From: Chamaelirium japonicum
Taxonomy: Eukaryota; Streptophyta; Magnoliopsida; Liliales; Melanthiaceae
Assembly: GCA_947650365.1 (NCBI GenBank)
Contig: OX393557.1
Span: forward strand, 5,308,464 to 5,372,463
Reading direction: 5' to 3'
DNA length: 64,000 nt
Position 1 is the first letter of the stretch, and every line of letters starts with the position of its first letter. Positions 11,559-23,640 of this stretch are shown piece by piece. The position numbers and the translations under genes were made by a program. The notes beneath the pieces are model-generated. The model had not been told where the DNA came from. It was given only the letters and a program-made list of their open reading frames with translations, and ran no database searches.

Positions 11559-13484
11559 TGGTTCAAAGCAAAATTAGGGTTTACTACAATCTATTTCATG
11601 GAATTTAGAAATAGATAATGTTTACTCCAGCCGCTATGTCTTCACTATCTCAAGTGGAGACATCCAGGAATCTAAATTCCCGGGGCTCGAGCACTGAGAC
11701 TATCGTCCTTGAATTTGAGAAAACATCTCGGTGAGAGCATGCAACCGCTTCTGCCAGCGGGGCTTTTACGGCCCCGTCTTCATCAGAATTACCCATGGTA
11801 AACTGAAAGACCTTCCAGTCTCTTTTTGGCCAGCTTTATGTGACCCGCGTGCGCAGCAACAGCAGCTTCACACAAGCTTTCGGATGCTTCCCACAAATCT
11901 AGGTGGTGTCGACAGGGGGGTTCATAGGCTCCCGCGGTGCAGGAAAAAACCGCCACCCACTGCCACCGGCATCTTCCATGTCTCGAAGGAAACCACTAGA
12001 TGAACCAGCATGGAAGGAAATACAGCTCTCACCCGGTGGGAATATCGAACTGCGTACCTCCCACCCAGACCCTTAGCCGGTTGATTGTGGAGGCCAGGGG
12101 CTCCCCTTTGGAGGGAACCTCTTACACATCCTTTCTTTATGAGATTTTATGCATATCTAGAAAGGTCACGGCCTCCTAGACATAGACCCTGGTCTACCGT
12201 GCTCCCACTAGGACTACAAACCCTCCTGCAAAGCATTAGTATCCTCGGAAAATATCATAGTCCCTACCTTGAATACTCAACTTTCGCCTTTCTTGCAAGG
12301 ATCACATTACATAGATTCCAAGGATCCCGATACTTCACTAGTTTGCCCATAATCCTAAGATCTGGAGCCTAGCCTAAGGTCAACGTGGAAAGGACTCCCA
12401 CTACGATGACGCCTCGTTCACAATTTGATGCCTGATGTCATAGTAGATCTCATCTCATTACAGGTTTCAATGTTGGTCAAATAGGGACATCCGACAACCT
12501 CCGCCGGACCTCAACCTAATGGTGGCATAACCAAATCATGATGAGTTCATACTACCATCAAACGTCATCTAGAAACGGGTATCACATAGTGAAATCCTAA
12601 CCTAACTTGGTCGTTAGGACCACATGGGGAAAGGGCATCCTACTAGGGTTATCATACTTCTTATGGAGACATTAGTTAATTATCTCTAAACAAATCTAAC
12701 ACTGTGTCTATCTCGGTGCACAGTACCTGGCTACCTGAACTACCACAAGGGCGGTTACCACCTTTTCTTTTAGCTAGCCATCGGATTCGCACGTGTTAGA
12801 AGCATATAGAGACACCGATGAATCTATAAGCTTAGTACTAACCCTAAGCCTAATCTAGAGACAAACTCACAAGCAAGATAATAAAATTATCATCGGGGTT
12901 CTCTAAACAATAAGTAAAGAGAGTCAACAGAAAAAACATCCAAAACTGAATCAAGTCCAGGGTCAGACCCCTGAACCTGAATAGCACAGCCAAGATATCC
13001 TGCTCTTCCGTTCTGCACGATCTCTGACGACGATCCCCATCATCGCCAACGTGCACGCTTTCGCCGGGTCTTTGCATGCCATGGTACCGCTTGCCCGAAT
13101 CGTGGATGAAACATCATCTCCTTATTTCTGTGACCGAAAAACTAACACGCTTCGAGCAAGTGCTCGTTCGTGTACAATTTCGCTAGAAAGAAAAGGAAAC
13201 AATCCAAGAAAACTGGCCAGGGAACCGAGGATGGTCAACCCCCACCCTCACCCATCTAGAGCCTCAAAAAACACAGACAATAATAATCAATGCAAAATTA
13301 AATCCGGGGTCCGACCCCCAGAAGCATGCAATCACATATTACTATTCAACGCGGTACCTGCAAAAAGACGATACATAGCACAATCCATATGCATGATCTA
13401 CGCCGAACCCCAACGAAAACATATGCCATCATATATTCACATGATGTTTTCACGAATTCATGCATGAAACATACACCAAAGCGT
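11559..13484 (-). other. Copia 5' leader
   Basis: About 1.9 kb between the primer binding site and gag, unusually long. It has short open frames only, and no recognisable domain or second insertion. I treat it as the untranslated leader of the element. Confidence 0.6.
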
Positions 13485-13496
13485 GCTCTGATACCA
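13485..13496 (-). promoter_or_regulatory. Copia primer binding site (tRNA-iMet)
   Basis: The minus strand reads TGGTATCAGAGC two bases after the 5' LTR, the classic complement of the 3' end of plant initiator-Met tRNA. Confidence 0.95.
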
Positions 13497-13498
13497 AT

Positions 13499-15452
13499 TA
13501 TTGGAATTGGATTCGCTAATCAGAGTCACAGCGGAAGCAAAAGAAAGATCCGAAGATCATACGGTGTATGTTTCATTACAATTTCACTATAAAATAATCT
13601 ACATGCAAATCTACGATCTTAGCATATGTGCGGACACCCTAGAGGCATACTACGATCTACGGAAGACATGAATGCATCTAGTTAGGTGTTTAGATTCATC
13701 ATACCTTATGGATCTATGATCCGGAGATGACGGAATGATGAAGAACCGCACTTGAATCGCAAGGGAAACTGTCGGATAGCACCTTGTCCTTTGCGAATTG
13801 AAGAATCCTCGAAATCCCGTCTCTAAGTGCAGGGATTACGAGCTGACGGAGGAATCCATTGCGAAGACGATGGCGAGCCACGAGATTTTCTTCTCCTCTT
13901 TCTCCTTTCTTCTTTCTCCTTCTTTCCTCTTTCTTCTCCCTTCTTCTTCCTCTCTTTTCCTTGGCCAAAACCACAGAGATGAGTAGAGGGGAGAGGGTTC
14001 GGATTTTCTAGAGGAGAGGAACCCTATGGCCGGCCCTCCCCCTCCCTATTTCCTTTATAGGGCTGGTCTCCCATGGCTCCAAAGAGGCTAGGGCCGGCCC
14101 CTAGGTGGATAGGGATAAGGGGGCGCGGTTTTTAGGGATTCTGGGTATCTATCGTGAAACTCGGACGAAAACGCCCTTCACGAAAAGCGAAAAACTGAAA
14201 GAGAGACTGAGTGAGGTGCGCTACTCGGAATCGAGTTCCGTCAGCACCTGTAAGCTCCTGGAATTATTCCGCTCAATCTAAGATCCATATTCAATATGTT
14301 CTGAGCCATATTTCAGTATTTATCAAAATACCCCTATGGCCCGTAATACATGTGAATTAGGTTCTTAGGCTCCGGGCTTGCGCTTCATCGCGCTACTTCG
14401 CATCCAACGTATCCAACTAGGTCGGGGAACAATTTCTATACGCAACGACAGGGTGGAACCTTCAGGGTTCGGGATCTCTAGCTCCAACCAGATCCCTGAT
14501 TAACTGTTCTGGTGATACACCGAAATTTTCGTTAATCAGCCCTAATCCGATTAACCCGCGTAGCCACCCAGAGTGCGACGCGAGTTGAACTCTAGTGATC
14601 CTAAACTTATGTTACTCCCTCGTAACCCTGTTCTCTACTATACTCTGATAATCCTTAGTCCCTCCTATTACTGGTGCTATGACACGACTCGGGCGGTGGG
14701 GAGCACCGTCAGATCCCGATCGATCATCTGACTAGGGTTTGATGACTTGTCATCTATAACACCACACACCTTTCGGTGCTATGCATAGCATCCAGAACAT
14801 CGTCAGTCATATTGACAACCACCATGCCTGGGTTAACTGTGTGGACAGATTGACTCATCAAAATGCACCCATCCAACACTGGACGTCGGATAACCTGTAG
14901 GGATTACATGTCACTCAAGCGCCAGCCAGGTAACCCAACATACCGTGGTATTGAACTATGGAAAGTCCGCACACGTTGGCACATCAAAGCACCACACAAC
15001 TGGTTGGCCCAGTGTATATGGTCCCTCAGGGTTAAGGACAGATTATCTATAGTAGTAAGACGGTTTATGCACCAGTGTCTGAATCACTGAACTGTGCACC
15101 GTCTTGGTTCCTGTTCAACACGATCATTGTGCTTGGTTAGGTGAATGGGAATCCCACGTTCCCGTGGTGGAGACTTCACCACATCCTCTACCTGCCAACA
15201 GTTTATTCTCGGTGAAGCGACCAGCATCACCTAAGCGTTGAACTAGTTCTAGGTCTACACAGAACTGGTTCACTGGGTCTCCCAAGTATGGATCCTCCAG
15301 GCGCCTCAGTGGCCTACTGTGTTCCCTAGGGTCCTTTTATTATATGAGTATTATCATATACCAGAGTAGTATTCTAATTAAAGCAATAACCAAAGTCATC
15401 TTTATTAATGTTAATACAGAAATTCCACGCTAAGGACACACGTGCTACAACA
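13499..15452 (-). repeat. Copia 5' LTR
   Basis: 1954 bp, identical in length to the 3' LTR. Its terminal dinucleotide on the primer-site side is mutated: the plus strand starts TATTGG where the partner has TGTTGG. The other end is GCTACAACA in both copies. Confidence 0.93.
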
Positions 15453-16103
15453 TATGCTCCATGACGCTGTTCACGTCAAGAACCCATAGCGACGTGCTCG
15501 CTTTGGGAACCTCTTTTAGAGTGGAAGCAAGTGGAGAAGAGGAGTGAAGAAGCAGGCGCAAGAGTCAACTCAGTTCAACACCTATGAAGTGAAACCGTCG
15601 TCTCTACTTCACCGTATTCGCGGGTCATGGATTTAGGAGGCTAAAGGCACCTATGAAGTGAGAGCATCCGTTTATACTTCACTAAAAGCGCAGGTCGCAA
15701 ACCTACCTAGGGAGCTAAGGGATAATCTCTATGTAGTCACTTCTAGCTTGCTTGTAACTTTGTTTGCAGCTTCATTAAGGAAGCTAGACCCTTCTGTGTG
15801 AATGATCTAGGTCCAGTTTCAACCAGAGGGTAGTTTTCATCCATGTTAAGGGTTTTCACCTTTTAAATGCTTGTGTATGCTCTTTAGCGTCATTTCTCGT
15901 TGATCAATACACGTAACTTTCGTTATCTATAAATTGTGCGTTCTAACCCGTGCTTGCATCTACCCATTATTGGGCACCTTACTAGCTTCGTCTAGTGAAT
16001 TTATTTTAGCACGGTTATTAAAGCTCCCTAATAGATAATTTCATAGAGAGATACCTAAAGAAGGACCTCTTCAATCTCTCTACTTCTTCTTCTTCCACTC
16101 TCT
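15453..16103 (+). mobile_element. Unclassified LTR-like sequence, right part
   Basis: Continuation of the sequence interrupted at 5623. It is non-coding, with a short repeated block CACCTATGAAGTGA (15577-15591 and 15649-15663). It ends in a CT-rich tract (16070-16100) next to the inverted LTR fragment. Class unknown. Confidence 0.4.
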
Positions 16104-16252
16104 TGTTGTAGCTTGTGTGTCCTTAGCATGGATTTTCTATATTAATATTAATAAAGGTGACTTTCGTTATTGCTTTAATTAGAATACTTTTTTGGTGTAT
16201 GTTAATTTATATCTAATAAAGGACCATAGGGAACACAGTAGGCCACTGAGGT
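16104..16252 (+). mobile_element. Inverted fragment of the same Copia LTR
   Basis: Starts TGTTGTAGCTTGTGTG and runs collinear with the reverse complement of the right end of the Copia LTRs (7577 leftwards and 15452 leftwards), through CTTTAATTAGAATAC to GAACACAGTAGGCCACTGAG. A small divergent patch lies near 16186-16215. Only about the first 150 bases of a plus-oriented LTR remain. It is therefore a truncated solo or recombined copy of the family, opposite in orientation to the full element 650 bp away. Confidence 0.75.
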
Positions 16253-16560
16253 GCCGGCGCCCGGAGTGAAAGACGTCGACGCCTTTCACTGCTGGTGTCG
16301 GCGCTTTGGTGTATGTTAACATGAAAGGCGCCCAAGATGCCCGGAGTAAAAAGTGCCGGTGCTCGGAGTGAATGTTAACATGAAAGGCACCGACGCTCAT
16401 TTTGGTGTATGTTAACATAAAAGGCACTGGCGCCCGGAGTGAAAGGTGCCAACGCTTTTCATTGCAGGCACCGACGCCTTTCACTGCGGGCGCGTGGGCG
16501 CCGACGCCTTTCATTGCAGGTGCCAGCGCCAACAGTGCTCACCCGCGGAACATCCTGCAC
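16253..16560. repeat. GC-rich short repeats (AAAGGCGCCGACGC type)
   Basis: Interspersed direct and inverted copies of blocks such as GCGCCCGGAGTGAAAG, GACGCCTTTCACTGC and GTGTATGTTAACATGAAAGG. No gene. The blocks recur at 17040-17110 and 17325-17375, so they belong to the same repeat as the foldback that follows. Confidence 0.6.
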
Positions 16561-16562
16561 CG

Positions 16563-17026
16563 ATGGGATTCACAAGAGATTTGGATGAACGGATGGGATT
16601 CACAAGCGATTTGGATCAACGGATAGGATTCTCCATTGTACCCCTAACATGACAAAAAAATATATATTATTATTGTAGCTGCTACAGTAACAGCGAATTT
16701 TTTTTGTCCTATTAGCTCTTTACCCATCACGAATCTCATCTGTCGATCCATCGGAACGATGAGATTCAGGGTGGGTGTTTTTTTTATCCTATTAGCTCTA
16801 CACCCACCACAAATCTCAACTGTTGATCCATCGGAATTCCAATGGATCAACGGATGAGATTCGTGGTGGGTGTAGAGCTGATAGGACAAAAAAATTTGAT
16901 GTTATTGTAGTAGCTACAGTAATAGTGATTTTTTTTCCTATTAGGTGTACAACGAAGAATCTATCCATTGATCCAAATCTCTTGTGAATCCCATCAGTTG
17001 ATCCAAATCTCTTGTGAATCTCAACG
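16563..17026. repeat. Foldback (long inverted repeat) element
   Basis: The left arm (about 16563-16642) and right arm (about 16945-17026) are inverted copies, each holding two units of ATTCACAAGAGATTTGGAT. Inside is a second palindrome centred on GAATTC at 16834-16839, with arms containing CCACCACAAATCTCA and its complement. A partial extra copy of the inner arm lies at 16699-16756. GTAGCTGCTACAGTAA (16676) and GTAGTAGCTACAGTAA (16908) form another inverted pair. Structure suggests a foldback/MITE-like element or palindromic amplification. No coding capacity. Confidence 0.7.
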
Positions 17027-17520
17027 TACCACCTGCTGGCGCCGGCACCAGCAGTGAAAGGTGCCGACATCTTTCACTGCGGGCGCCAGCGCCGTTCATT
17101 GCGGGCCGCAGTAGAATGCGCCGGGTGGTAGCCGATGGGGCAGCGAAGGTGGTGGCCAATGGGGCAGCGAGGGTGGTGGCTAGCTGTTTGTGAATCCCAT
17201 CTGTTGATCCAAATATGTTGTAAATCTCATCCGTTGATCCAAATCTCATCCGATGATCCGAATCCCATTCAACGCGTCCCGCAAACCATCGGTGCGGGAC
17301 GTCCCGCAGGTGAGCACTACTCGATTGCTGGTGCCGGCGCCTTTCACTTCGGGCGCCGGCTCCTTTCACTACGGGCACCGTCGGCCACGATGACGGTGGT
17401 GGGTGGTGTCCGACGGGGTGGCGTCGGCGACGGGAGGTGCTCGCCGGTGGTCGACTGCGGCGAGCGGGCGACGACGGCCGGTGGTGGGTTACAGTCGGTC
17501 GTGGTACTGGCATCCCTCTA
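17027..17520. repeat. GC-rich repeat flank of the foldback
   Basis: Contains more degenerate copies of the foldback unit (TGTTGATCCAAAT at 17190-17250), the palindrome GCGGGACGTCCCGC (17303-17316) and the AAAGG/GCGCC blocks. An open frame on the plus strand (17135-17521) is compositional and has no recognisable domain. Confidence 0.5.
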
Positions 17521-18244
17521 GGATTAATCCCATGGCACAATCGTGGCCATTGAAATGGGATGTACCATGTGTCTTTTCCTAAAACGTCAGCGATAGAAAG
17601 GGAAGACAGGTCATCAGTGAAGCAGAGTCAAATCCCTTTCAACTTGCGAGTGAAGTCCTTTATAAGTCTCTGGGGTACTTTAGTCCGAAACAAAAAAATG
17701 ATCAAAAAAGTAATGTAAAAAGCAACTGGATCTATTTCCAGCAATACGACAGAGTTGGAGGCCATTCTGGGAAAACCTCGAAAAGAGATGAGCCAAGCCT
17801 AATCAACTTTGGAATCTAGGACCAACTGGGCTTCAACCTTGTCTTGATCGTCCTCTTCCTCAGACACTAGATGTCTCCTCAGTCCGAACTCTAGGAATCT
17901 AGAGGATCACATGGAGCTGACCTATCGCTACTGCAAAGTTAAAGCTGGAGGGGGTAATGGCAAAAGATTGACAAAAACATTTTTTATTGGGGACTTGCTG
18001 TAGAAACATATCTTTGGTAGGGACTTTACACTAAACACAGATATTGTATGTCTAATAATAAAGTAAGATGCCAGTGAACGGTCAATAAACAAGTGCAATA
18101 TGCTTTAATGAAAATAGTTAAAAAGGATATGTGATCGACGCCATGAGTCGGCCCATTCTGCAGGGAATAATAGACGACATTGCTCGGGCATCTAAATAGA
18201 TCCTTAATTTAGGACACAACTTGCATAGTTAGAAATTGTATTAT
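17521..18244. other. Intergenic, nothing recognised
   Basis: No open frame of interest, no repeat structure that I can see, no RNA gene. Confidence 0.5.
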
Positions 18245-18605
18245 TCCATACACCCACCTAACAAATATTTACAATACAAATAACCCCCTAATATTTTAAG
18301 CTTTATAAATATATCCCTTACATACCTTGATCTTTGCAAAAACACCGATATGCACAACTTTATGACCATTTTATCCTTGACCATCACCCGTGCTCGTTCA
18401 TGCCACAGTCGTTAGTCAGTCGGGCATGGGGGGAGGGGGAGAGACACCAACGTGCACAATGACCGGGCAGTTCAAGGTTAAAATGGTCTAGAAAACTAGT
18501 TACATTTTTTTATAAAAAAAAAATCAAGATACGAGGTTATTAGTAAATCCTAAAAGGTGAGGAGTTCTTGGTAATATAAATATTTGTGAGGTGGGTGTAG
18601 AGTTA
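18245..18605. mobile_element. MITE-like inverted-repeat element
   Basis: The left end (TACACCCACCTAACAAATAT, from 18250) and right end (complement of ATATTTGTGAGGTGGGTGTA, to 18600) form a terminal inverted repeat of roughly 45 bases with a few mismatches. The interior is non-coding. The 9-base word AGTTAGAAA occurs at 18227-18235 and 18601-18609 and could be a target duplication, but the left copy is 14 bases outside the repeat, so this is uncertain. Confidence 0.55.
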
Positions 18606-18869
18606 GAAAGCCGCTTCATGCACAGACCGTGAGGGTCGTCTCCTTGGAATTGTCCTTTTTCCAAAAGTAACAGTTTTTGCTAACACAACTGTCCTTCCCT
18701 CCATACCTCCTATCCCCAGGTGGTGATCAGAGGTGGGAGAAGAAGACCCTCGCCGAAGGAGACAACGATGGGTTCATGGCTGATATTCTTACTCTGAGAT
18801 AACAAACAGCTCCTTCCTATCCTACTCTCCAAATCCCAAGGGGTCTTTGGAGATAGGGATAGGTAGGGC

Positions 18870-19480
18870 TGCAACTCAGGCAGGTTGAGTTGGGTTGGGG
18901 GTCAACCCAAGACCAACCCAGGTACTAAAACCCCAACACCAACCCAATTCGAGATGACCAGCTCAAGCCCAACCCAAGCAAAAATTTATATGCTCGGGTT
19001 GAGCTCTGGTTAGCCCAAGTTGGTAGGACGGATTGGATTGTGCAGGTTCGGATATACTATTGTTTAAAATTTTACCCTTTGAAGATCAAAACGTAATAAG
19101 AACTTATACTTGCCAACACTACCATACAATTTTTTTTGCATTTCTATCCATACAATTTACTAGATCATTAACTAATGTCTTTATTTGATAAGCAATTAAG
19201 CGGCAAATAAATAATATGGGACTAGGTGAAACGGATGACTGTGATTGTAACCCCTCAACATATGAGTACTCGGGATGGTTGTGATTGTTACCTCGCACAA
19301 ACTCATAGATATACATGAGTACTAGGGTTTGGGTTAGGTTGGGTTGCCCGACCTCTCAACCCGAGCCCAACCCATATCCAACTTGGGTTGTATTTTTTCA
19401 ACCCTAACCCAACCCAATCTTCAAATACATTAACCCAAACCCACCCAAAATTCGGGTTGGGTTGGGTCCAACCCGTCCAA
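18870..19480. mobile_element. CCCAACC-rich non-autonomous element remnant
   Basis: Both ends are dense in TTGGGTTGGG/CCCAACCCAA words in opposite orientation (18880-18960 and 19330-19475), with AT-rich DNA between. The left end TAGGGCTGCAAC resembles the start of plant hAT-type MITEs. A matching right end was not found, so the element is probably truncated. It is not a telomere (plant repeat TTTAGGG is absent). Confidence 0.45.
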
Positions 19481-19782
19481 GATCTCCCTTACATGCAAAA
19501 ATCCCTCGAAATAATTCAATCAAATCGACCTAAATACTTTCATGAAAAAGATCAGCCAGCTCTTCCAATAATCAAAACAACAGATCAAGGCTCAAATCAA
19601 AGGCAAGTTTACTAACAAGCATTTAACTGCAGTCCACAGGAAATCTCGAATGACAACATTTCACGACTACAACTCAGAATGACCAGCAACTGGTTAAAAA
19701 AGTGAAAAGGACCAACCGACAGTAACATAAGCAGAAGAAAGAAACTAACAGGTATCCCCAATCCCGCAGCCTCTTCGACTCT

Positions 19783-22700
19783 CTAAGCAGCAGTCAAGGT
19801 GTTCGCCACGTCGATGACGAAACGATATCTGACATCAGCCTTGGCGAGCCGCACCATAGCCTCGTTCACATAATCGATACCGATCAGCTCAATATCTGCA
19901 GTGATATTGTGCTTCCCAGCAAAGTCTATCATCTCCTGGGTATCCTTCATCCCTCCGATGCAGCTGCCCGCCAAGATCCTCCCAGCTGTTTACAAGATCA
20001 GGATAGTAGTCCTTATGAGAGCTGCCATTGAAAGAGAACGAATCTTAAACATGCCAAGGTGCAGCTCTGTTACTCACCCATGATCAAAGGGAAGACCGGG
20101 AGCTCCAATGGCTTCTCTGGTGCACCGAGCATTATCATCTTCCCGTGGGCCTTCATCAGAAAGATCAGTGGAGCGAGCTTGTGGACTGCAGACACAGTGT
20201 TGATGATTCCGTCCATTGTGCCCATAGCAGCCTAACAACAAGTAAAAATTTATAAGCATGCAAATGTGAGAGACGTGCAGCAGACAAATTTGATGCTAAC
20301 TCGAGGTTTGAAATTTCGGAATTTGGGTTCGGCTTGGATTGGCCCAAATCCGAAACTGTTTGGTGGTTCGGGGGATAGGAGTTCAGACGAACCCTCGAAC
20401 CATGCTTGAAATCGCATCTTTTTTCTTACCTGCATTTGCGCAGGGTCGCTGCTGACTAGGAAAGCATCAGCACCCAATCGCTCGATCGCCTCTTGCTCCT
20501 TGTTCGGGGATGAGCTGATGACCGTGACCTTCATCCCAAAGGCCTTGGCAAACTTCACGGCCACGTGCCCGAGCCCTCCAAGCCCGACGACCCCCAGATG
20601 CTTCCCCGGCTCGTCAAGCCCAAAGGTCCTCATCGGGCTGTAGACTGTGATCCCAGCGCACAGCAGCGGCGCACCCTTGTCAAGGGGCAAGTTCTCGGGG
20701 AATCGGACCACAAAGTGCTCGTTGACTACCACCATGTTGGAATAGCCTCCATAGGCGATCGTCCCATCCACATCGACCGAATTGTAGGTGAGTACCGCTT
20801 TGGGGCAGTAGTTCTCCAGGTCCTGTTTGCAGCTGTCACAGGAGCGGCAAGAATTAACCATGCACCCCACGCCTACCTTGTCTCCAGCTTTAAACTTTCG
20901 CACGTTGCTCCCCACCTCAGTGACAACGCCCACGATCTCATGCCTGCACATGAAAAGACATGCCGATGACTTCATACACCCATAGAATTAAAACACCCTC
21001 AAGAAGGCCAAATCCTCCACAAAACTACGAAATCTCTGTGAGATTTATTGCATGGTTCCATTCTAATGCCCGACAAGTAAAACATAATTGATGGTGATAT
21101 ATATTGTATGCTCTGAATATAACGGTCGAGGGTGCCAAAAAGTACGTACCCCGGGACAATTGGGTAGACGGTGTTCTGCCACTCGTTCTTGATCATGTGA
21201 AGGTCGGAGTGGCAGACTCCACAGTATAATATCTTGATGGTGACATCATCATCTCCAGTAGCCCTGTAGAGCAGCACAGCACACTACACATTAAGTTCAC
21301 TGTAATAAGGTTTCGTTCGTCAAACACCATCACAAGTTGGACAGTAATCGCACCAATTCATAACATTGAAATCATTTCTCATGATACAAGAGTATCATGA
21401 TGTTTGGAGAACTTTATTTTCATGTTGCTCGCAAAGAAATAACACATGTCTAAGACATAGTTGAGTTCTGGAATTAGAAGTCAATTATAAGCTACTCTAG
21501 TAATGGTGAAATAAGCCCCGATCCTGATGCAATTCAGCTGAATCAAGCCCAAAGCAGCTGAATCAGACATGAATTGATCAAATCGGACCTGATCAGCCGA
21601 ATCAGACCCGAGTTTCTGAAAAAAAAAAAAAACAATTTTGAAATTTTTTTTGCCGAAATGTCAGCAGACCGTTTGATTTTCGGTCAGTCCGAACCTGAAT
21701 TAGGTACGTTCCTTCAGTCAGTCCAAACCCGAATTCTCAAACTCTACAAATAGCCATCAGGCTTGGACGTTGATACTGTGAACTGAGAGAGAGTTTAAAA
21801 AATTGATATGGCGTGTTGGCATTGGGATGTTATGGTCCAGAAAGAATATGGAAACAGGACCAGCTAAGAACTCCATAAATAGCTACCCATGTGGTGGTTG
21901 TATATACGCAAGGTCTTGCCTGTGAAGAATTGATGGTGCATTCAATGATTTCATGCACAGCACATGATACTAATTCATCCCAAATTACGGAAAATGCTGC
22001 CTTCATGGAAAAACTAATACACAAGGTAACTAATCAGGACCCTTCTCTTAATCAGTTGCATAAGTGGAAATAACCAATCTGTGGCATACAATTTCATGAA
22101 ATACATGCGTAAACTCTGGAGAGCACCATCTATGTGTCCTTACCACAGTGTCCAGTAAATGGTAAGCTAGGGTAAAGAGGCATAGATGGTGCTCAAGTAA
22201 ATGGTATAAATGTAACCAAAAAGAAAAAAGAAAATGGTATAATTCTATGTCATACAATTTTTGTGTTGATCGAATCTGATGGACGCACAGACTATGAGAT
22301 GCTCAAACACGAAAGACACAAATGATGTCAAGAATAAGACATGCAAAAATATTGGTAAAGCAATGAGGAAGCAGAACATCCATGTCCAAGAAAGAGGTCG
22401 CTATTGCTGGCACCGATATGGTCTTATAAGGTTGTTGGGACTTGATTATAAAAAGAGAAACAGATATGAATTGATTGTTCTGGCTTTCGCTTTCACCTTC
22501 TTAGGATCCCAACAATATGAATCAATTAATCCTTCCACACCATTTCTCCAAAGTGGGGCAATAAGACCACCTTTTGTAATTTGACTAATAATCAAAAGAA
22601 GAAGAAAAGACATTTGGTTTTCATATCTTTGTGACTTTGTCTCTGTCAAATATAGAAGATTGTAGGGGTTGATTTGTAAAAAACCCTTCCAACAAATGGC

Positions 22701-23594
22701 TCATCCATCAACAACCAGCAGGGCTTTCTTGGATCTCAGATATTTGTCCAAGAAATTTCAAACAATTTAAAGGAGCTGATATTTCCCAAATAATTCTTCT
22801 TTTTTTCTATCTACCATTTTTCAAAGCAGAATTCACTTTCTCACATTAAAATTTTGAAGAAAAAAAATTAACAGAGACCCGAAAAAAAAAATTTCCGCAT
22901 CATGTCAAAAAAAAAAACCCAGTGAAAATTTATATGATAAGTTTATAATACCAACAAAAATAGAAAAATCATGCTAATGCTCGTAAAAATATCTTTACAA
23001 CGAAAGAAAACAAAGTTTCTTTGGTTTTTATGACCTTACCTCCCACTTAATTGGGGTAGCTAAAAAGCACCCCCTCTGCCCTTATTCTTTGAGTTTTACC
23101 CCCTAAAACCACTTTTCCCTTCCAGAAGGCCATCTGGATCCACCATTTTTACAGCAAAATCAATTTCTCCATTAAATCAGACGCCGTGTCTTCAACATCT
23201 CCAGGCGTTGTGCTTAAAAATGCAAAGAAAATAAAAAAGAAAAGCAACCGTAAACCAAAATTAAAAAAATCAGGAAAATATGTCAATGATCGGGGGGGTA
23301 AGGTAAAGCTAAAAAGGAAATCTCGCAGAGATCGGAAGAAAAAAAAAAAGAGCTGAATATAGTAATGGTAACAAGCAAACAATCAAAATGCATAGAAAAG
23401 GCTGTATAGAGAAACCAGAGGAGAATGGGAAAAGAAAGAGGACCGAATGAAAATACAGGAGAGAGTCTAGGGTTTCCGTACCTCCTCGTGAAGCCGAAGG
23501 GAGAGAGGACGCCGGAGAAGTGCCTCGCCGCCCACCCGAATGCCTCCCTTGGATGCTTCACTCCCGCCGACGTCTTAGCCCCGTTCTCCGCCAT
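19783..23594 (-). CDS. Cinnamyl alcohol/mannitol dehydrogenase (ELI3-type), 5 exons
   Basis: Medium-chain, zinc-dependent, NADP-type alcohol dehydrogenase, expected in the cytosol, reducing cinnamaldehydes or related aldehydes (family knowledge). Exons: 23594-23482, 21263-21150, 20943-20430, 20231-20078, 19985-19783. All introns are GT-AG and the phases join to exactly 1098 bp, 365 residues plus TAG. Catalytic zinc ligands: Cys55 (GVCHSD), His77 (GHE), Cys171 (LLCAG). Structural zinc: Cys108, 111, 114, 122 ([15 protein letters not shown]). The Rossmann motif GLGGLGH is at 196-202, with the SSS that favours NADPH about 20 residues on. Start is the ATG at 23594, followed by the conserved [11 protein letters not shown]. 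The sequence matches the ELI3/CAD6-9 clade better than the lignin-specific CAD clade. All key residues are present, so it looks functional. Substrate is not decidable from sequence. Confidence 0.93.
21264..23481 (-). other. Long first intron of the dehydrogenase gene
   Basis: 2218-bp intron with donor GTACGG and acceptor CTACAG. It holds no convincing gene. A perfect 14-bp inverted repeat (GAGCACCATCTATG at 22121-22134, complement at 22181-22194) and a repeated ATCAGACC/CTGAATCAG-type block (21525-21610) hint at small transposon remnants. T-rich tracts lie near 22790-22910 in plus coordinates. Confidence 0.7.
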
Positions 23595-23640
23595 TAGCGA
23601 TCGATTACAGAGAGCGACCGGACAGGAATGGAAAGGATCA

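Larger units (their letters stand above)
5624..15452 (-). mobile_element. Ty1/Copia LTR retrotransposon, full length, decayed
   Basis: 9829-bp element on the minus strand. Both LTRs are exactly 1954 bp (5624-7577 and 13499-15452). The flanking 5-bp target duplication is TACGC (5619-5623) on the left and TATGC (15453-15457) on the right, one transition apart. A 12-base match to the initiator-Met tRNA primer site and a polypurine tract sit at the expected places. Domain order on the minus strand is gag, zinc knuckle, protease, integrase, RT, RNase H, which is Copia order. The long LTR and long untranslated leader suggest a Tork/Angela-like lineage, but that is a guess. Stops and two frame changes make it non-autonomous now. 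Confidence 0.93.

Noticed and set aside
17135-17521. 128-codon plus-strand frame
   Set aside because: Composition-driven, inside the foldback-associated repeat, and without similarity that I recognise.
18880-19480. Interstitial telomere from the CCCAACC/GGGTTGG runs
   Set aside because: The word is not the plant telomere repeat TTTAGGG and occurs in opposite orientations at the two ends, as in a transposon.
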